A DNA stretch of 64,000 nt from DATESN01 sp035270785 (GTDB taxonomy: Bacteria > Bacillota > Clostridia > Lachnospirales > Lachnospiraceae), in the NCBI GenBank assembly GCA_035270785.1, contig DATESN010000031.1, positions 1 through 64,000 of the forward strand, written 5' to 3'. Shown piece by piece: positions 16,360 to 25,994 of the stretch (its first letter is position 1; each line of letters opens with the position of its first letter). Under the pieces are notes generated by a model. It worked only from the letters and a program-made list of their open reading frames with translations, was not told the DNA's origin and ran no database searches. A program made the translations under genes and the position numbers.

Positions 16360-17817
16360 ATGATGAATAAAGTTAGAACTCGCTTTGCACCAAGTCCAAC
16401 GGGACGTATGCATGTAGGAAACCTTAGAACAGCGTTATATGCTTATTTAATTACAAAGCATGAAGATGGAGAGTTCATATTAAGAATTGAAGATACGGAT
16501 CAGGAACGACTTGTAGAAGGAGCTGTTGAGATTATTCATCATACTCTTGAAAAAACGGGGTTAATTTACGATGAGGGTCCTGATAAAGATAAAGGGTATG
16601 GTCCTTATGTTCAAAGTGAAAGACAAGCAAGTGGAATTTATCTTGAATTTGCGAAACAATTAGTGGATAAAGGAGAAGCATATTATTGTTTTTGCGATAA
16701 AGAAAGATTGGCTTCCTTAACCCGTGAAGTGGGAGGGAAAGAAATCAATGTTTATGACAAACATTGCCTTCACTTAAGCAAGGAAGAAGTTTTGGAAAAA
16801 CTAAAAGGTAACAATCCTTATGTAATTCGTCAAAATAATCCTACGGTGGGAACGACTACGTTTCAAGATGAAATTTACGGAGATATAACAGTAGATAATG
16901 CAGAATTAGATGATATGGTATTAATTAAATCGGATGGGTATCCAACTTATAATTTTGCAAATGTAATAGATGATCATTTAATGAAAATCACCCATGTTGT
17001 AAGAGGGAATGAATACTTATCATCTTCTCCAAAGTATAATCGACTATATGAAGCTTTTGGTTGGGAAGTACCGGTTTATGTTCACTGTCCATTGATTACA
17101 GATGAAGAACATCATAAATTATCCAAACGTTGTGGACATTCTTCTTATGAGGATCTTCTTAATCAAGGATTTTTAACAGAGGCAGTTGTTAACTTTGTTG
17201 CACTGTTAGGATGGAGCCCCGAAGGAAATGAAGAGATATTTTCGTTAGATGAATTAGTTAAAGAATTTAATTATCATCATATTTCAAAATCACCAGCGGT
17301 ATTTGATTTTACAAAATTAAAATGGATGAATGGGGAATATATAAAAGCAATGGATTTTGATAGCTTTTATGAAAATGCAGAACCTTTTATAAAAAAAGCC
17401 ATTACAAAAGAGTTAAATTATAAAAAAATTGCAGAAATGGTTAAAACACGTATTGAATTATTTCCAGAAATAGAAGAACTTGTATGCTTTTTTAATGAAT
17501 TACCTGAATATGATATTGCAATGTATTCCCATAAAAAAATGAAAACAGATGCTAACTCATCGTTAGAAGTCTTGGAAGAATTACTTCCGATCTTTGAAGA
17601 TTTAAATGACTATAGTAATGATTCCCTATATCAAACGATGGTTTCTTATGTAGAAAAAAAAGGATGTAAAAATGGTTACGCCATGTGGCCTGTAAGAACA
17701 GCAGTTTCAGGTAAACAAATGACGCCAGCTGGAGCCACAGAGATTATGGAGATTATTGGGAAAGAAGAATCCTTATCAAGAATTAAGATAGGTATTCAAA
17801 AATTACGATATGCATAA
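16360..17817 (+). CDS. gltX: glutamate--tRNA ligase
   Basis: Class I aminoacyl-tRNA synthetase that charges tRNA-Glu. The HIGH-type motif is FAPSPTGRMHVGN at the N-terminus; the KMSKS-type motif is KLSKRCG near residue 245. The length of about 485 is normal. GGAGG at 16350-16354 supports ATG 16360 or, with better spacing, ATG 16363. The upstream TTG at 16348 overlaps the ribosome site and is rejected. The next gene begins inside its last 8 bases. Confidence 0.96.
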   Translation: MMNKVRTRFAPSPTGRMHVGNLRTALYAYLITKHEDGEFILRIEDTDQERLVEGAVEIIHHTLEKTGLIYDEGPDKDKGYGPYVQSERQASGIYLEFAKQLVDKGEAYYCFCDKERLASLTREVGGKEINVYDKHCLHLSKEEVLEKLKGNNPYVIRQNNPTVGTTTFQDEIYGDITVDNAELDDMVLIKSDGYPTYNFANVIDDHLMKITHVVRGNEYLSSSPKYNRLYEAFGWEVPVYVHCPLITDEEHHKLSKRCGHSSYEDLLNQGFLTEAVVNFVALLGWSPEGNEEIFSLDELVKEFNYHHISKSPAVFDFTKLKWMNGEYIKAMDFDSFYENAEPFIKKAITKELNYKKIAEMVKTRIELFPEIEELVCFFNELPEYDIAMYSHKKMKTDANSSLEVLEELLPIFEDLNDYSNDSLYQTMVSYVEKKGCKNGYAMWPVRTAVSGKQMTPAGATEIMEIIGKEESLSRIKIGIQKLRYA

Positions 17818-19657
17818 GGGGTCTTCTATTAATGACTCACAAGTACAAGCAATCATACATGGAGAAGGTCCTGCTTTAGTTCTTGCAGGACCGGGATCTG
17901 GTAAAACGTTAGTCATTACAAAACGAATCAAACATCTCATTCAGTCATATCACATTGAACCATCTGAAATTCTTGTTATTACATTCACAAAATCAGCGGT
18001 AATAGAAATGAAAGAACGATTTCAAAAAATTATGGAAGACGAATATTTTCCAGTAACTTTTGGTACCTTTCATTCTGTTTTTTTTCAAATTTTAATGCAT
18101 ACCTATCAATATAATTCCACTAATATTATCAAAGATAAAGAAAAGAAAGATTGTTTAAAAGAAGTATTGTTGAAGCAAAAGATTCCAATTGAATGGGATT
18201 CTTTATTAATAACAAGTCTTTTAAGTGAAATTAGTAAAATTAAAAATGTAGGTATTCCTATAGAAACTTATTGTTGTAATATAATAGAAACCATTCAATT
18301 TAGAAATGTTTTTCACGAATACACAGAACTATTACATGAAAAAAGAAAAGTTGATTTTGATGATATGGTATTAGAATGTCGTAATTTGTTATTAAAAAGA
18401 AAGGATATATTATCTCTTTGGCAACAGAAGTTTCATTATATCTTAATTGATGAATTTCAAGATATTAATCCGTTACAATATGAAGTTATTAAATTATTGG
18501 CAGAACCAAGAAATAATTTATTTATTGTGGGTGATGATGATCAATCAATTTATGGATTTCGTGGAGCCAATCCAAGAATTATGTTGAATTTTCCAATTGA
18601 TTTTCCAAATTGTATTAAAATAGTATTAAATACCAATTATCGTAGTAGAAGATTAATTGTGAAATCTTCTTTATATGTCATTAATCAAAATAAGGATAGA
18701 TTCTTTAAAGATATAAAAACGAATAGTTCTGAAAATGGAATCGTTGAAGTGAAAAGTTTTATTTCTAAACAAGAAGAATTTTTACGTATTCAAGCTATTA
18801 TTCAAAAGTATTGTAATTCCAATCATTTCAAAACTACCCCTTATAAAAATATTGCGATTATTTTTCGAACGAATAAGGGTGCTACTTTTCTTATGGATAG
18901 AATGATAGAAAATCAAATACCATTTTCTATCAAAGAGAAAATAGGGAATATATATGAACATTTTATAGCAAAGGACCTTTTGGCATATTTAAAAATAGCT
19001 GCAGGATTTCATACAAGAGAATATTTATTTGAAATAATGAATAAACCAAAAAGGTATTTGTCACGCAGTGCTGTTCCTAATAAAAACTTTACTTTTTTAG
19101 AATTATTTCATTATTACAAAAACAAAACATATATGTTTGAAATTCTACAGAAGTTTTCCTATGATGTTTCAAGGATTAATCATATGATTCCATTTGCGGC
19201 CATACAATATATACGAAAAGCCATAGGATATGATCTTTATTTACAAGAATATGCAAAAGAAAAACAAGTTGAATGTAATGAATTTTTCGAGCTAATAGAA
19301 GAGATAGCAGAATTATCCAAGGGATATGAAACACTAGAACAGTGGGAAAAACATATTATTGCGTATAGTGAGGAATTGGCACATAAGGATATTAATAGTA
19401 ATGATAAAAATGGGATACATCTTTTAACACTTCATGGTTGTAAGGGACTTGAATTTCCAGTTATTATTATACCGGATATAAATGAGGGAGTTATTCCACA
19501 TAAGAAAGCAATAACAAAAAGTGAGATTGAGGAAGAAAGAAGAATGTTCTATGTTGGAATGACAAGAGCAAAAGAGGAATTATATTTGCTTTATATAAAC
19601 GAAAAAGAAGGGCGTGGGTATCAACCTTCTATATTTTTAAAAAATATAAAAAAATAA
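17810..19657 (+). CDS. UvrD/PcrA-like DNA helicase (SF1A)
   Basis: ATP-dependent 3'-5' helicase of superfamily 1, 615 residues, shorter than canonical UvrD/PcrA (about 720-750). Motifs seen: Walker A AGPGSGKT near residue 30, Ia TFTKSAVIEMKER, Walker B LIDEFQDIN, III VGDDDQSIYGFRGA, IV NYRS, V LLTLHGCKGLEFPVVI-like, and VI YVGMTRAKEELYL. The 2B region and C-terminal tail are reduced. It overlaps gltX by 8 nt, so translation is coupled. It may be a repair accessory helicase; pcrA proper is probably elsewhere. Confidence 0.9.
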   Translation: MHKGSSINDSQVQAIIHGEGPALVLAGPGSGKTLVITKRIKHLIQSYHIEPSEILVITFTKSAVIEMKERFQKIMEDEYFPVTFGTFHSVFFQILMHTYQYNSTNIIKDKEKKDCLKEVLLKQKIPIEWDSLLITSLLSEISKIKNVGIPIETYCCNIIETIQFRNVFHEYTELLHEKRKVDFDDMVLECRNLLLKRKDILSLWQQKFHYILIDEFQDINPLQYEVIKLLAEPRNNLFIVGDDDQSIYGFRGANPRIMLNFPIDFPNCIKIVLNTNYRSRRLIVKSSLYVINQNKDRFFKDIKTNSSENGIVEVKSFISKQEEFLRIQAIIQKYCNSNHFKTTPYKNIAIIFRTNKGATFLMDRMIENQIPFSIKEKIGNIYEHFIAKDLLAYLKIAAGFHTREYLFEIMNKPKRYLSRSAVPNKNFTFLELFHYYKNKTYMFEILQKFSYDVSRINHMIPFAAIQYIRKAIGYDLYLQEYAKEKQVECNEFFELIEEIAELSKGYETLEQWEKHIIAYSEELAHKDINSNDKNGIHLLTLHGCKGLEFPVIIIPDINEGVIPHKKAITKSEIEEERRMFYVGMTRAKEELYLLYINEKEGRGYQPSIFLKNIKK

Positions 19658-19675
19658 GGACCAAAGGCCCTTATT
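19653..19675. terminator. short convergent hairpin
   Basis: AATAAGG pairs with CCTTATT over a 9-nt loop between the helicase gene (plus) and the DUF1292 gene (minus), overlapping both stop regions. There is no long T-run. Confidence 0.4.
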
Positions 19676-20012
19676 CTTCATCAATTACTTCATCAAATTC
19701 AACACTATCTAAATACTCATCAAAGGCATCCGCAACCATTTCATATTCTGCATCGTCTTCAATAAAATCAAGCTCTGGCTCGGAATTAGGATCGGATTCA
19801 TCCTCAGAATAATGATAGATCCAAACTTCACCCTCTGTGTTTTCACCATTATCATTAAGCGGTAATAAGACAATATAGTCTTTTTCTTTTACCGTCAAAA
19901 TAGTAATAATGCTACAAGTTACCTTAGTACCATCATCAAGTTCCAACTCAACAGTCATTTCTTCATCATCAAAATCATGACTTTCATCATTTTCAATGTT
20001 TTTTATACTCAT
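19671..20012 (-). CDS. DUF1292 family protein
   Basis: A very acidic 113-residue protein (many D/E, C-terminal DEYLDSVEFDEVIDEE) with the DUF1292 core VELELDDGTKVTCSIITILTVKEKDYIVLLP and WIYHYSED. Function is unknown; in Firmicutes it commonly neighbours ruvX/alaS genes, which is not the case here. AAAGGAGG precedes the ATG. Monocistronic, convergent with the helicase gene. Confidence 0.9.
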   Translation of the reverse strand: MSIKNIENDESHDFDDEEMTVELELDDGTKVTCSIITILTVKEKDYIVLLPLNDNGENTEGEVWIYHYSEDESDPNSEPELDFIEDDAEYEMVADAFDEYLDSVEFDEVIDEE

Positions 20013-20171
20013 AAGAAATCCTCCTTTTTATATATATAGATTAATATTACAAAATGTAGTGACCTTTTGCAAGTTAATTTAATTTAATTTTTAAATTACA
20101 TAAAAATGTGGTAAGATAAAAATGATAATTTTCAAAAAATTAATAAAAATAAATAGAAAAAGGGATATCAA

Positions 20172-22022
20172 ATGAATCGTGATTTCATAATAGTACAAGG
20201 TCTACCTTATCCATTAGGGACAAACGTTCAGGAGAATGGAATAAATTTTGCAATTGAACTTCATTCTAAAGTAGAATGTGGAATTATTTTGTATGATAAA
20301 AAAAGTCTGAAACAAATTAAAATTCCATTTTCCAAAGAAACCAAAATAGGGTCTATGTATTGTGTCTATATGAAATCAATTGATTACAAAAATGTATTTT
20401 ATAATTTTTATGAAGATGATAAAGTTATCATCGATCCCTATAGCAAAAGAATAGTAGGTAAAAGTAATTGGGGTAAGGAATGTAATCAGTCACTTCAAAT
20501 GAGTGAATTTTTAAAAACACCCCCCCGTATGCTTGAAGAAAAGCCTTTGAAAATACCTTATGAAGATAGTATTCTATATTGTTTGCATGTAAGGGGATTT
20601 ACCAAACATCCTTCTTCTAAGGTGAAAAATAAGGGAACTTTTGCGGGTATCGTTGAAAAGATTCCGTATTTAAAAGAGATTGGTATCACAGGGATAGAAC
20701 TCTTACCAATTTATGAGTTTGATGAAATAGAACATCAAATGGAACCTAATTCCATGAGTTACATGGATCAAAGGTATAAAGATAAACTTGATTCCTTTGA
20801 AAAAAAACCTACAAAAATAAATTATTGGGGATTTAAAAATGCTTTTTATTTTGCACCTAAAAGTTCTTATTGCGCAACGGATGATCCTATTACAGAAATG
20901 AAAGAAATGATTGGACAACTTCATGAAAATGGAATAGAAGTAATTATGCAATTTTATTTCCCAGATGAAGTAAAGCAAAGCTATCTGTTAGAGGTGTTGA
21001 AATATTGGGTTTTGGTATATGGAATTGATGGTATTCATTTAAAAGGAAATAACATTCCTATTTTACTAATCGCTTCTGATCCATTTTTTAGTAGTACGAA
21101 ATTATTGTATTGTGATTTCCCCATTCATTTGATTTATGAACAGTCAAAAACACCTGAGTATCGTAATTTATCGGTTTTTAATGATGATTTTATGTGCCAT
21201 GCAAGAAAGTTTTTAAAAGGTGACGAAGGTATGCTTAATAAGATGCTTGCGCATTTTAAAAAGAACCCTTCAAAAAATGGTATTATTAATTATATAACAA
21301 ATTATGATGGGTTTACTCTAAAGGACTTAGTTTCTTATGAACGAAAAAGAAATGAAGCAAATGGAGAAGATAACAAAGATGGTAACGATTATAATTACAG
21401 TTGGAATTGTGGACATGAAGGAATAACTAAAAAAAGGGTAATCAACAATATACGAAATAAGCAAATGAAAAATGCTATGATTCTTATGATACTATCACAA
21501 GGAACTCCATTTATATTAAGTGGTGATGAATTTGGAAATAGTCAAAATGGAAATAATAACCCCTATTGTCAGGATAATGAGATATCTTGGTTGAATTGGA
21601 ATCTTATCATTTCCAATGAAGAAATGTATAGTTTTTATAAACAACTTGTTAATCTAAGAAAAGAACATAAGATATTTAGAAGAAGTACGGAATATACATT
21701 ATTGGATTCTTTAGGTTGTTCTTATCCCGATTTATCTTATCATTCAGAGGAAGCATGGAAGATAACGACGGAAAATTATAATAGGAATGTAGGTATTATG
21801 TACTGTGGAAGATACGTAGGAGAAGATGTCAATATTTTTATCGCCTATAATATGTATTGGAAAGAGGAACAGTTTGCGCTGCCTAAATTAGAAAAAGGAA
21901 GAGAATGGTACTTAATGATGGATACTTCTGAAAAAGAATCGTTTTTGTGTGAACATATGTATATAAAAGATAGCAAAACCATAACAAGAGAAAGGAGTAT
22001 TCAAATATTAATTAGCAAATAA
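20172..22022 (+). CDS. degenerate GH13 (GlgX/isoamylase-like) protein
   Basis: Built like a glycogen debranching enzyme: an N-terminal CBM48-like domain (about 1-95), then a GH13 barrel with YWGFKNAFYFAP (about 218) and NYDGFTLKDLVSY (about 382), followed by a C-terminal beta domain. Catalytic residues are missing. The nucleophile motif GFRFD is GIHLK; the usual acid segment around LIAEPW reads LLYCDFP; and HD in the fourth region is YD, keeping the Asp only. The reading frame is intact over 616 codons, so it is maintained, perhaps as a carbohydrate-binding or regulatory protein. Monocistronic or co-transcribed with the DUF5662 gene 22 nt downstream. Confidence 0.82.
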   Translation: MNRDFIIVQGLPYPLGTNVQENGINFAIELHSKVECGIILYDKKSLKQIKIPFSKETKIGSMYCVYMKSIDYKNVFYNFYEDDKVIIDPYSKRIVGKSNWGKECNQSLQMSEFLKTPPRMLEEKPLKIPYEDSILYCLHVRGFTKHPSSKVKNKGTFAGIVEKIPYLKEIGITGIELLPIYEFDEIEHQMEPNSMSYMDQRYKDKLDSFEKKPTKINYWGFKNAFYFAPKSSYCATDDPITEMKEMIGQLHENGIEVIMQFYFPDEVKQSYLLEVLKYWVLVYGIDGIHLKGNNIPILLIASDPFFSSTKLLYCDFPIHLIYEQSKTPEYRNLSVFNDDFMCHARKFLKGDEGMLNKMLAHFKKNPSKNGIINYITNYDGFTLKDLVSYERKRNEANGEDNKDGNDYNYSWNCGHEGITKKRVINNIRNKQMKNAMILMILSQGTPFILSGDEFGNSQNGNNNPYCQDNEISWLNWNLIISNEEMYSFYKQLVNLRKEHKIFRRSTEYTLLDSLGCSYPDLSYHSEEAWKITTENYNRNVGIMYCGRYVGEDVNIFIAYNMYWKEEQFALPKLEKGREWYLMMDTSEKESFLCEHMYIKDSKTITRERSIQILISK

Positions 22023-22044
22023 TAATAGATAAAGGAAAAAGAAT

Positions 22045-22575
22045 ATGAATGCTTTCAAACATTTCAAAATAATAACAAAGCATAAAATGTTAGTGATGAA
22101 AGGGTGTTTTTGCTTAGGTTTATATAGGCAAGGAATTTTACATGATTTATCGAAATATTCACCTAGTGAATTTTTAACGGGAATTAAATATTTTCAAGGA
22201 ACCAGAAGTCCAAATAATGGGGAGAGGGAAGTGTTGGGATATTCAGGGGCATGGCTGCATCATAAGGGGCGAAATAAACATCATTATGAATATTGGATTG
22301 ATTATAGCTGCAAAGATGGAACGTGTCTTGTTCCAGTACCAATGCCAACTAAATATGTTGTTGAGATGTTTGTTGATCGTGTAGCTGCTTCAAAAGTATA
22401 TAATAAAAAAACATATTCCGAAAAAGACCCACTCAACTATTATTTATGGGGAAAGGAAACAGCGCCAATGCATGAAGCAACGAAAAAACAATTAGAAGAA
22501 CTTTTAGAGATGCTAGCAGATGTTGGTGAGAAAAAAACCTATGAATATATTAGAAAGAAGATTCTTCACAACTGA
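22045..22575 (+). CDS. DUF5662 family protein
   Basis: A 176-residue protein with MLVMKGCFCLGLYRQGILHDLSKYSPSEF near the start and AWLHHKGRNKHHYEYWID. Conserved HD-like pairs (HDLSK, HHKGRNKHHYEYW) suggest a metal-binding helical fold related to the HD superfamily. No reaction is established. AAAGGAAAAAG precedes the ATG. Probably an operon with the upstream GH13-like gene. Confidence 0.8.
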   Translation: MNAFKHFKIITKHKMLVMKGCFCLGLYRQGILHDLSKYSPSEFLTGIKYFQGTRSPNNGEREVLGYSGAWLHHKGRNKHHYEYWIDYSCKDGTCLVPVPMPTKYVVEMFVDRVAASKVYNKKTYSEKDPLNYYLWGKETAPMHEATKKQLEELLEMLADVGEKKTYEYIRKKILHN

Positions 22576-22668
22576 TTATTGTGTAGAAATTCATTTGTGA
22601 ATCATATATTTGGTACCAAAAATAAATAAAAGCATACCTTACAGTATAGAATAGATAGGAGAATAATA

Positions 22669-22923
22669 ATGAATAATTGTCTTTTAATTCTCGTTTTATT
22701 ATGTTGCTGTAACAAGGGTAATGACAAAGGACGAAATCCAGACAATGGATGTAGACCAGACAGTGGGTTTAGACCAGACAATGGGTTTAGACCAGACAGT
22801 GGGTTTAGACCAGACAATGGATGTAGACCAGAAAGGCCACAATGTGGTCCATCTCCAAGAACAAACTTCCCGAATTTTTCTGGTTCAGGAACTTGTGGTT
22901 GTGAAGAAAAGCCTGTTTCTTAA
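22669..22923 (+). CDS. small Cys-rich protein with hexapeptide repeats
   Basis: 84 residues. It begins MNNCLLILVLLCCCNKGN, a short hydrophobic segment ending in a Cys triplet, like small clostridial membrane or spore-surface peptides. Five tandem copies follow of the hexapeptide DxG(F/C)RP, then a Pro/Gly tail with CGCEEK. ATAGGAG precedes the ATG and a strong terminator overlaps the stop, so it looks like a real short transcription unit. Function is unknown; coat/exosporium or envelope association is a guess from composition. Confidence 0.7.
   Translation: MNNCLLILVLLCCCNKGNDKGRNPDNGCRPDSGFRPDNGFRPDSGFRPDNGCRPERPQCGPSPRTNFPNFSGSGTCGCEEKPVS
22741..22830 (+). repeat. 18-bp tandem repeat, 5 copies
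   Basis: Five head-to-tail 18-bp units of the type GACAATGGATGTAGACCA, differing at two or three positions (ACA/ACAGT, GATG/GTTT), in frame with the small Cys-rich protein. Copies 2 and 4 are identical, which points to recent duplication of a 36-bp block. Confidence 0.9.
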
Positions 22924-22935
22924 CAGGCTTTTCTT
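22904..22935 (+). terminator. Rho-independent terminator
   Basis: AAGAAAAGCCTGTT pairs with AACAGGCTTTTCTT over a 4-nt loop at the end of the repeat-protein gene; the stop codon is inside the hairpin. Confidence 0.8.
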
Positions 22936-23027
22936 GACTTCAAGGAGTTTGAGTGATACACTTTTTTAGGTGCATAATTTAGTGCCATTTGATAAAAAGT
23001 ATAAAATATTACGGAGGATATAGTATA

Positions 23028-24032
23028 GTGATAGATGGTAAAAAAGTATTGTTTAGTGGTATGCAAGCAACGGGAACCTTAACATTAGGAAATTATCTTG
23101 GAGCTTTAAAAAATTGGGTAACCATGAGCGATGAGTATGAATGTTTTTATTCAGTCGTTGATTTACATTCCATTACGGTTAGACAAGATCCAGCAGAACT
23201 TAGAAAAAGAGCTAGAAATTTATTGATTTTATATATAGCTGCGGGTTTAGATCCTAAAAAGAATTGTATCTATTATCAATCACATGTATCTGGACATGCA
23301 GAACTATCTTGGATATTAAATTGTTTTACTTACATGGGAGAGCTTAATAGAATGACCCAATTTAAAGATAAGGCGGCAAAACATACAGATAATATCAACG
23401 CAGGCCTATATACGTATCCCGCATTGATGGCAGCTGATATTTTGCTTTACCAGACAGATGTTGTTCCCGTTGGAAAAGATCAATTACAACATTTAGAGCT
23501 TACAAGAGATGTGGCACAAAGATTCAATTCTATTTATGGAGATGTATTTACAATACCAGAACCGTTTATTGGAAAAGTTGGTGCTAAGATAATGAGCCTA
23601 CAAGATCCAGAAAGGAAAATGTCGAAATCCGATGAAAATGCTAATGCAAGCGTATATTTGCTGGATGATTCAGATACTATTATTCGCAAATTCAAACGTG
23701 CAGTAACAGATTCTGAGGCATGTGTTCGTTACCGTGATGAGCAACCTGGTATTAAAAATTTAATTGATATTTATAGTTCTTGTACAGGTAAAAGTTCTAT
23801 TGAGATTGAAAATGAATTTGATGGAAAAGGTTATGGGGATTTCAAGTTGGCCGTTGGTGAAACAGTTGCAAGCACCTTAAAACCTGTTCAAAAAAAGGTA
23901 GAGGAATTAGGAAAAGACAAAGCGTATATTGATGAAATCATAAAAGAAAATGCAGAAAAAGCAAACTATTATGCAACTAAGACCTTACGTAAAGTACAGA
24001 AAAAAGTGGGCTTTCCAGAACGTATTAGATAA
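23028..24032 (+). CDS. trpS: tryptophan--tRNA ligase
   Basis: Class I synthetase that charges tRNA-Trp, 334 residues from this start. The HIGH-type motif is TGTLTLGNYLGAL, the KMSKS motif is ERKMSKSDEN (about residue 197), and HAELSWILN and DVVPVGKDQ are family segments. GTG 23028 has GGAGG 10 nt upstream. A TTG at 22989 is in frame, but it lies ahead of that ribosome site and would add 13 atypical residues. No T-box leader is visible upstream. Confidence 0.95.
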   Translation: MIDGKKVLFSGMQATGTLTLGNYLGALKNWVTMSDEYECFYSVVDLHSITVRQDPAELRKRARNLLILYIAAGLDPKKNCIYYQSHVSGHAELSWILNCFTYMGELNRMTQFKDKAAKHTDNINAGLYTYPALMAADILLYQTDVVPVGKDQLQHLELTRDVAQRFNSIYGDVFTIPEPFIGKVGAKIMSLQDPERKMSKSDENANASVYLLDDSDTIIRKFKRAVTDSEACVRYRDEQPGIKNLIDIYSSCTGKSSIEIENEFDGKGYGDFKLAVGETVASTLKPVQKKVEELGKDKAYIDEIIKENAEKANYYATKTLRKVQKKVGFPERIR

Positions 24033-24061
24033 AAAGTTCTATAGTAGTAAAAATATAATAT

Positions 24062-24111
24062 AAAAACGCCACTATCATTTGATATAATCCCATTATGATA
24101 GTGGCGTTTTT
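24062..24111. terminator. bidirectional terminator between trpS and potD
   Basis: A 17-bp perfect stem (24062-24078 with 24095-24111, AAAAACGCCACTATCAT and its complement) with flanking A/T runs on both strands. It serves the convergent trpS and potD transcripts. Confidence 0.92.
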
Positions 24112-24122
24112 AAAAAAATAAA

Positions 24123-25184
24123 TTAATTTGATTTTACCTGTTTCCACAAATCATTAAACATTTCATCAGCAGCTTCCCCTAGATATTGAAATGTTTCCAG
24201 ATTTTCATACTCTGAAAGTGTAGGAAAAGCAATTTCCGAATTTTTAATTGCTTCGTCCTCAATTAATGCTCTTGCTGCATTGTTAGGAGTAGAATAGGTG
24301 ATGTAATCAAAATTTTTAAGCGCAATATCAGCTCTGCATAAAAAATTTATGAAAATCTCAGCATTTTCCTTATTGGGAGCATTTTTAGGTATCACCCAAG
24401 AATCAATCCAAACATTGGTACCTTCTTTGGGGATTACATATACTAAATCTTTATTTTCCCGTTGTGTATAAATTGCCTCCCCTGAATAAATAACACCGAT
24501 AGCTGCTTCGTCACCAATCATTTTGTCTCGAACTTGATCAATAACATATGCTTGAACCAGTTCCTTTTGTTCTATTAGGGAGTTGGTAGCAATCTTTAAT
24601 TCACTTTCAGAAGTCGTGTTCATGGAAAATCCATTATATTTCAGGGCAACCATAAAGGCATCTCGAACGCTGTCTTGCATAAGAATATTATCTTTATATT
24701 GTTTATCCCATAGAACAGACCAACTATCAATGGGCTCTGTTACCATGGTTTTATTATATAAAATACCAACTGTACCAAAACAATAAGGGACACTATATTT
24801 GTTTCCGGAATCAAATTGCTCTGATTGCGTCCAATATTCTTCACCAATATTTGCTTTTGCATTTGGAATATGATCAAAATTTATTTCTGCTAGGAGATCA
24901 TGATCAATCATTTTTTGTATCATATAATCGGAGGGACATACCACATCATAGGAAGCCGCTCCAGCTTCAATCTTAGGATACATAATTTCATTTGTTTCAA
25001 ATTCATCGTAAACAACATTAATACCGGTTTCTTTTTCAAACATGGTAATAACATCAGGATCAATATATTCCCCCCAGTTATATACAACAACTTCTCCATT
25101 TTCACCTTTTGTATTTTTTTCACAACCAGTGAAAACCATTGAACTAAAGATTAATATCGCAACTATTAAATAATATTTTCTCAT
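24123..25184 (-). CDS. potD: spermidine/putrescine ABC transporter substrate-binding lipoprotein
   Basis: Captures polyamines outside the membrane for the PotABC importer. The lipoprotein signal MRKYYLIVAILIFSSMVF ends in TGC (lipidated Cys near 21). The mature part begins VVVYNWGEYIDPDVITMFEKETG, the typical PotD/PotF opening, and has PNNAARALIE near the C-terminus. At 353 aa the length is normal. Last gene of the minus-strand potABCD operon, 33 nt after potC. Confidence 0.93.
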   Translation of the reverse strand: MRKYYLIVAILIFSSMVFTGCEKNTKGENGEVVVYNWGEYIDPDVITMFEKETGINVVYDEFETNEIMYPKIEAGAASYDVVCPSDYMIQKMIDHDLLAEINFDHIPNAKANIGEEYWTQSEQFDSGNKYSVPYCFGTVGILYNKTMVTEPIDSWSVLWDKQYKDNILMQDSVRDAFMVALKYNGFSMNTTSESELKIATNSLIEQKELVQAYVIDQVRDKMIGDEAAIGVIYSGEAIYTQRENKDLVYVIPKEGTNVWIDSWVIPKNAPNKENAEIFINFLCRADIALKNFDYITYSTPNNAARALIEDEAIKNSEIAFPTLSEYENLETFQYLGEAADEMFNDLWKQVKSN

Positions 25185-25217
25185 AATAAATCTCCTTTTT
25201 AAATATACTTTTATATA

Positions 25218-25994
25218 TTAATTTTGTTGTTTCTTTTTTGGTTTATGATTTACCAATAATAGAAGTGTTAAGACCGTAATAAAGATAATAGTAGATAAGG
25301 CATACATTTCCGGTTTGATTCCTTTTTTTACCTCTGTATAAATTTTAGTTGATAATGTATTAAGCCCTGGACCCTTTGTAAAATGAGTGATAATAAAATC
25401 ATCTAGAGACATGGTAAATGCCATAATAAATCCAGCAACAACGCCTGGCATAATATCGGGGAATACAACCTTGAAAAATGCTCTTAAGGGAGAGGCACCC
25501 AAATCAAGAGCGGCTTCATAAATTGAAATATTCAATTGTTTGATACGAGGCATCACACTTAATATTACAAAAGGAATGTTAAATGTGATATGGGAGAGAA
25601 GCACCGTTATAAAACCAAATTTAATCCCAATGCTTATAAATAGTAGCATCAGTGAAATTCCAGTAACAATTTCTGCATTCAACATAGGAATATTTGTGAT
25701 TCCCATAAAGATAGCACGATTTCTTTTTTTCATTCCGCTAATAGAAATAGCAGCAATTGTTCCTATTATCGTGGCTATAAAAGCGGATAAAAATGCAATG
25801 AGCATAGTATTATAAAATGCTTGTAGAATGGCATCATTTTCAAAAAGCTGCATGTACCATTTTAAAGTGAAACCACCCCATTTTGCTCTTGTTTTACTAG
25901 CATTAAAAGATAGAATCATTAATGTTACAATAGGAGCATATAAAAAAATAAAAATCAGTATGACGTATATTTTTTTACTAATATTACGGATCAT
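25218..25994 (-). CDS. potC: spermidine/putrescine ABC transporter permease
   Basis: Second membrane subunit of the polyamine importer, 258 residues with about six membrane helices. The EAA loop that contacts PotA reads EAALDLGASPLRAFFKVVFPDIMPG. Helix I motif: YAPIVTLMILSFN. Its start overlaps the potB stop by 4 nt (ATGA), indicating translational coupling. Confidence 0.93.
   Translation of the reverse strand: MIRNISKKIYVILIFIFLYAPIVTLMILSFNASKTRAKWGGFTLKWYMQLFENDAILQAFYNTMLIAFLSAFIATIIGTIAAISISGMKKRNRAIFMGITNIPMLNAEIVTGISLMLLFISIGIKFGFITVLLSHITFNIPFVILSVMPRIKQLNISIYEAALDLGASPLRAFFKVVFPDIMPGVVAGFIMAFTMSLDDFIITHFTKGPGLNTLSTKIYTEVKKGIKPEMYALSTIIFITVLTLLLLVNHKPKKKQQN

Noticed and set aside
22741..22830. 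Short tandem repeats resembling a CRISPR array
   Set aside because: The units are contiguous 18-bp in-frame coding repeats without spacers, and there are no cas genes.
22576..23027. T-box leader upstream of trpS
   Set aside because: The space before trpS is taken by the repeat-protein gene and its terminator; no T-box sequence or antiterminator was seen.
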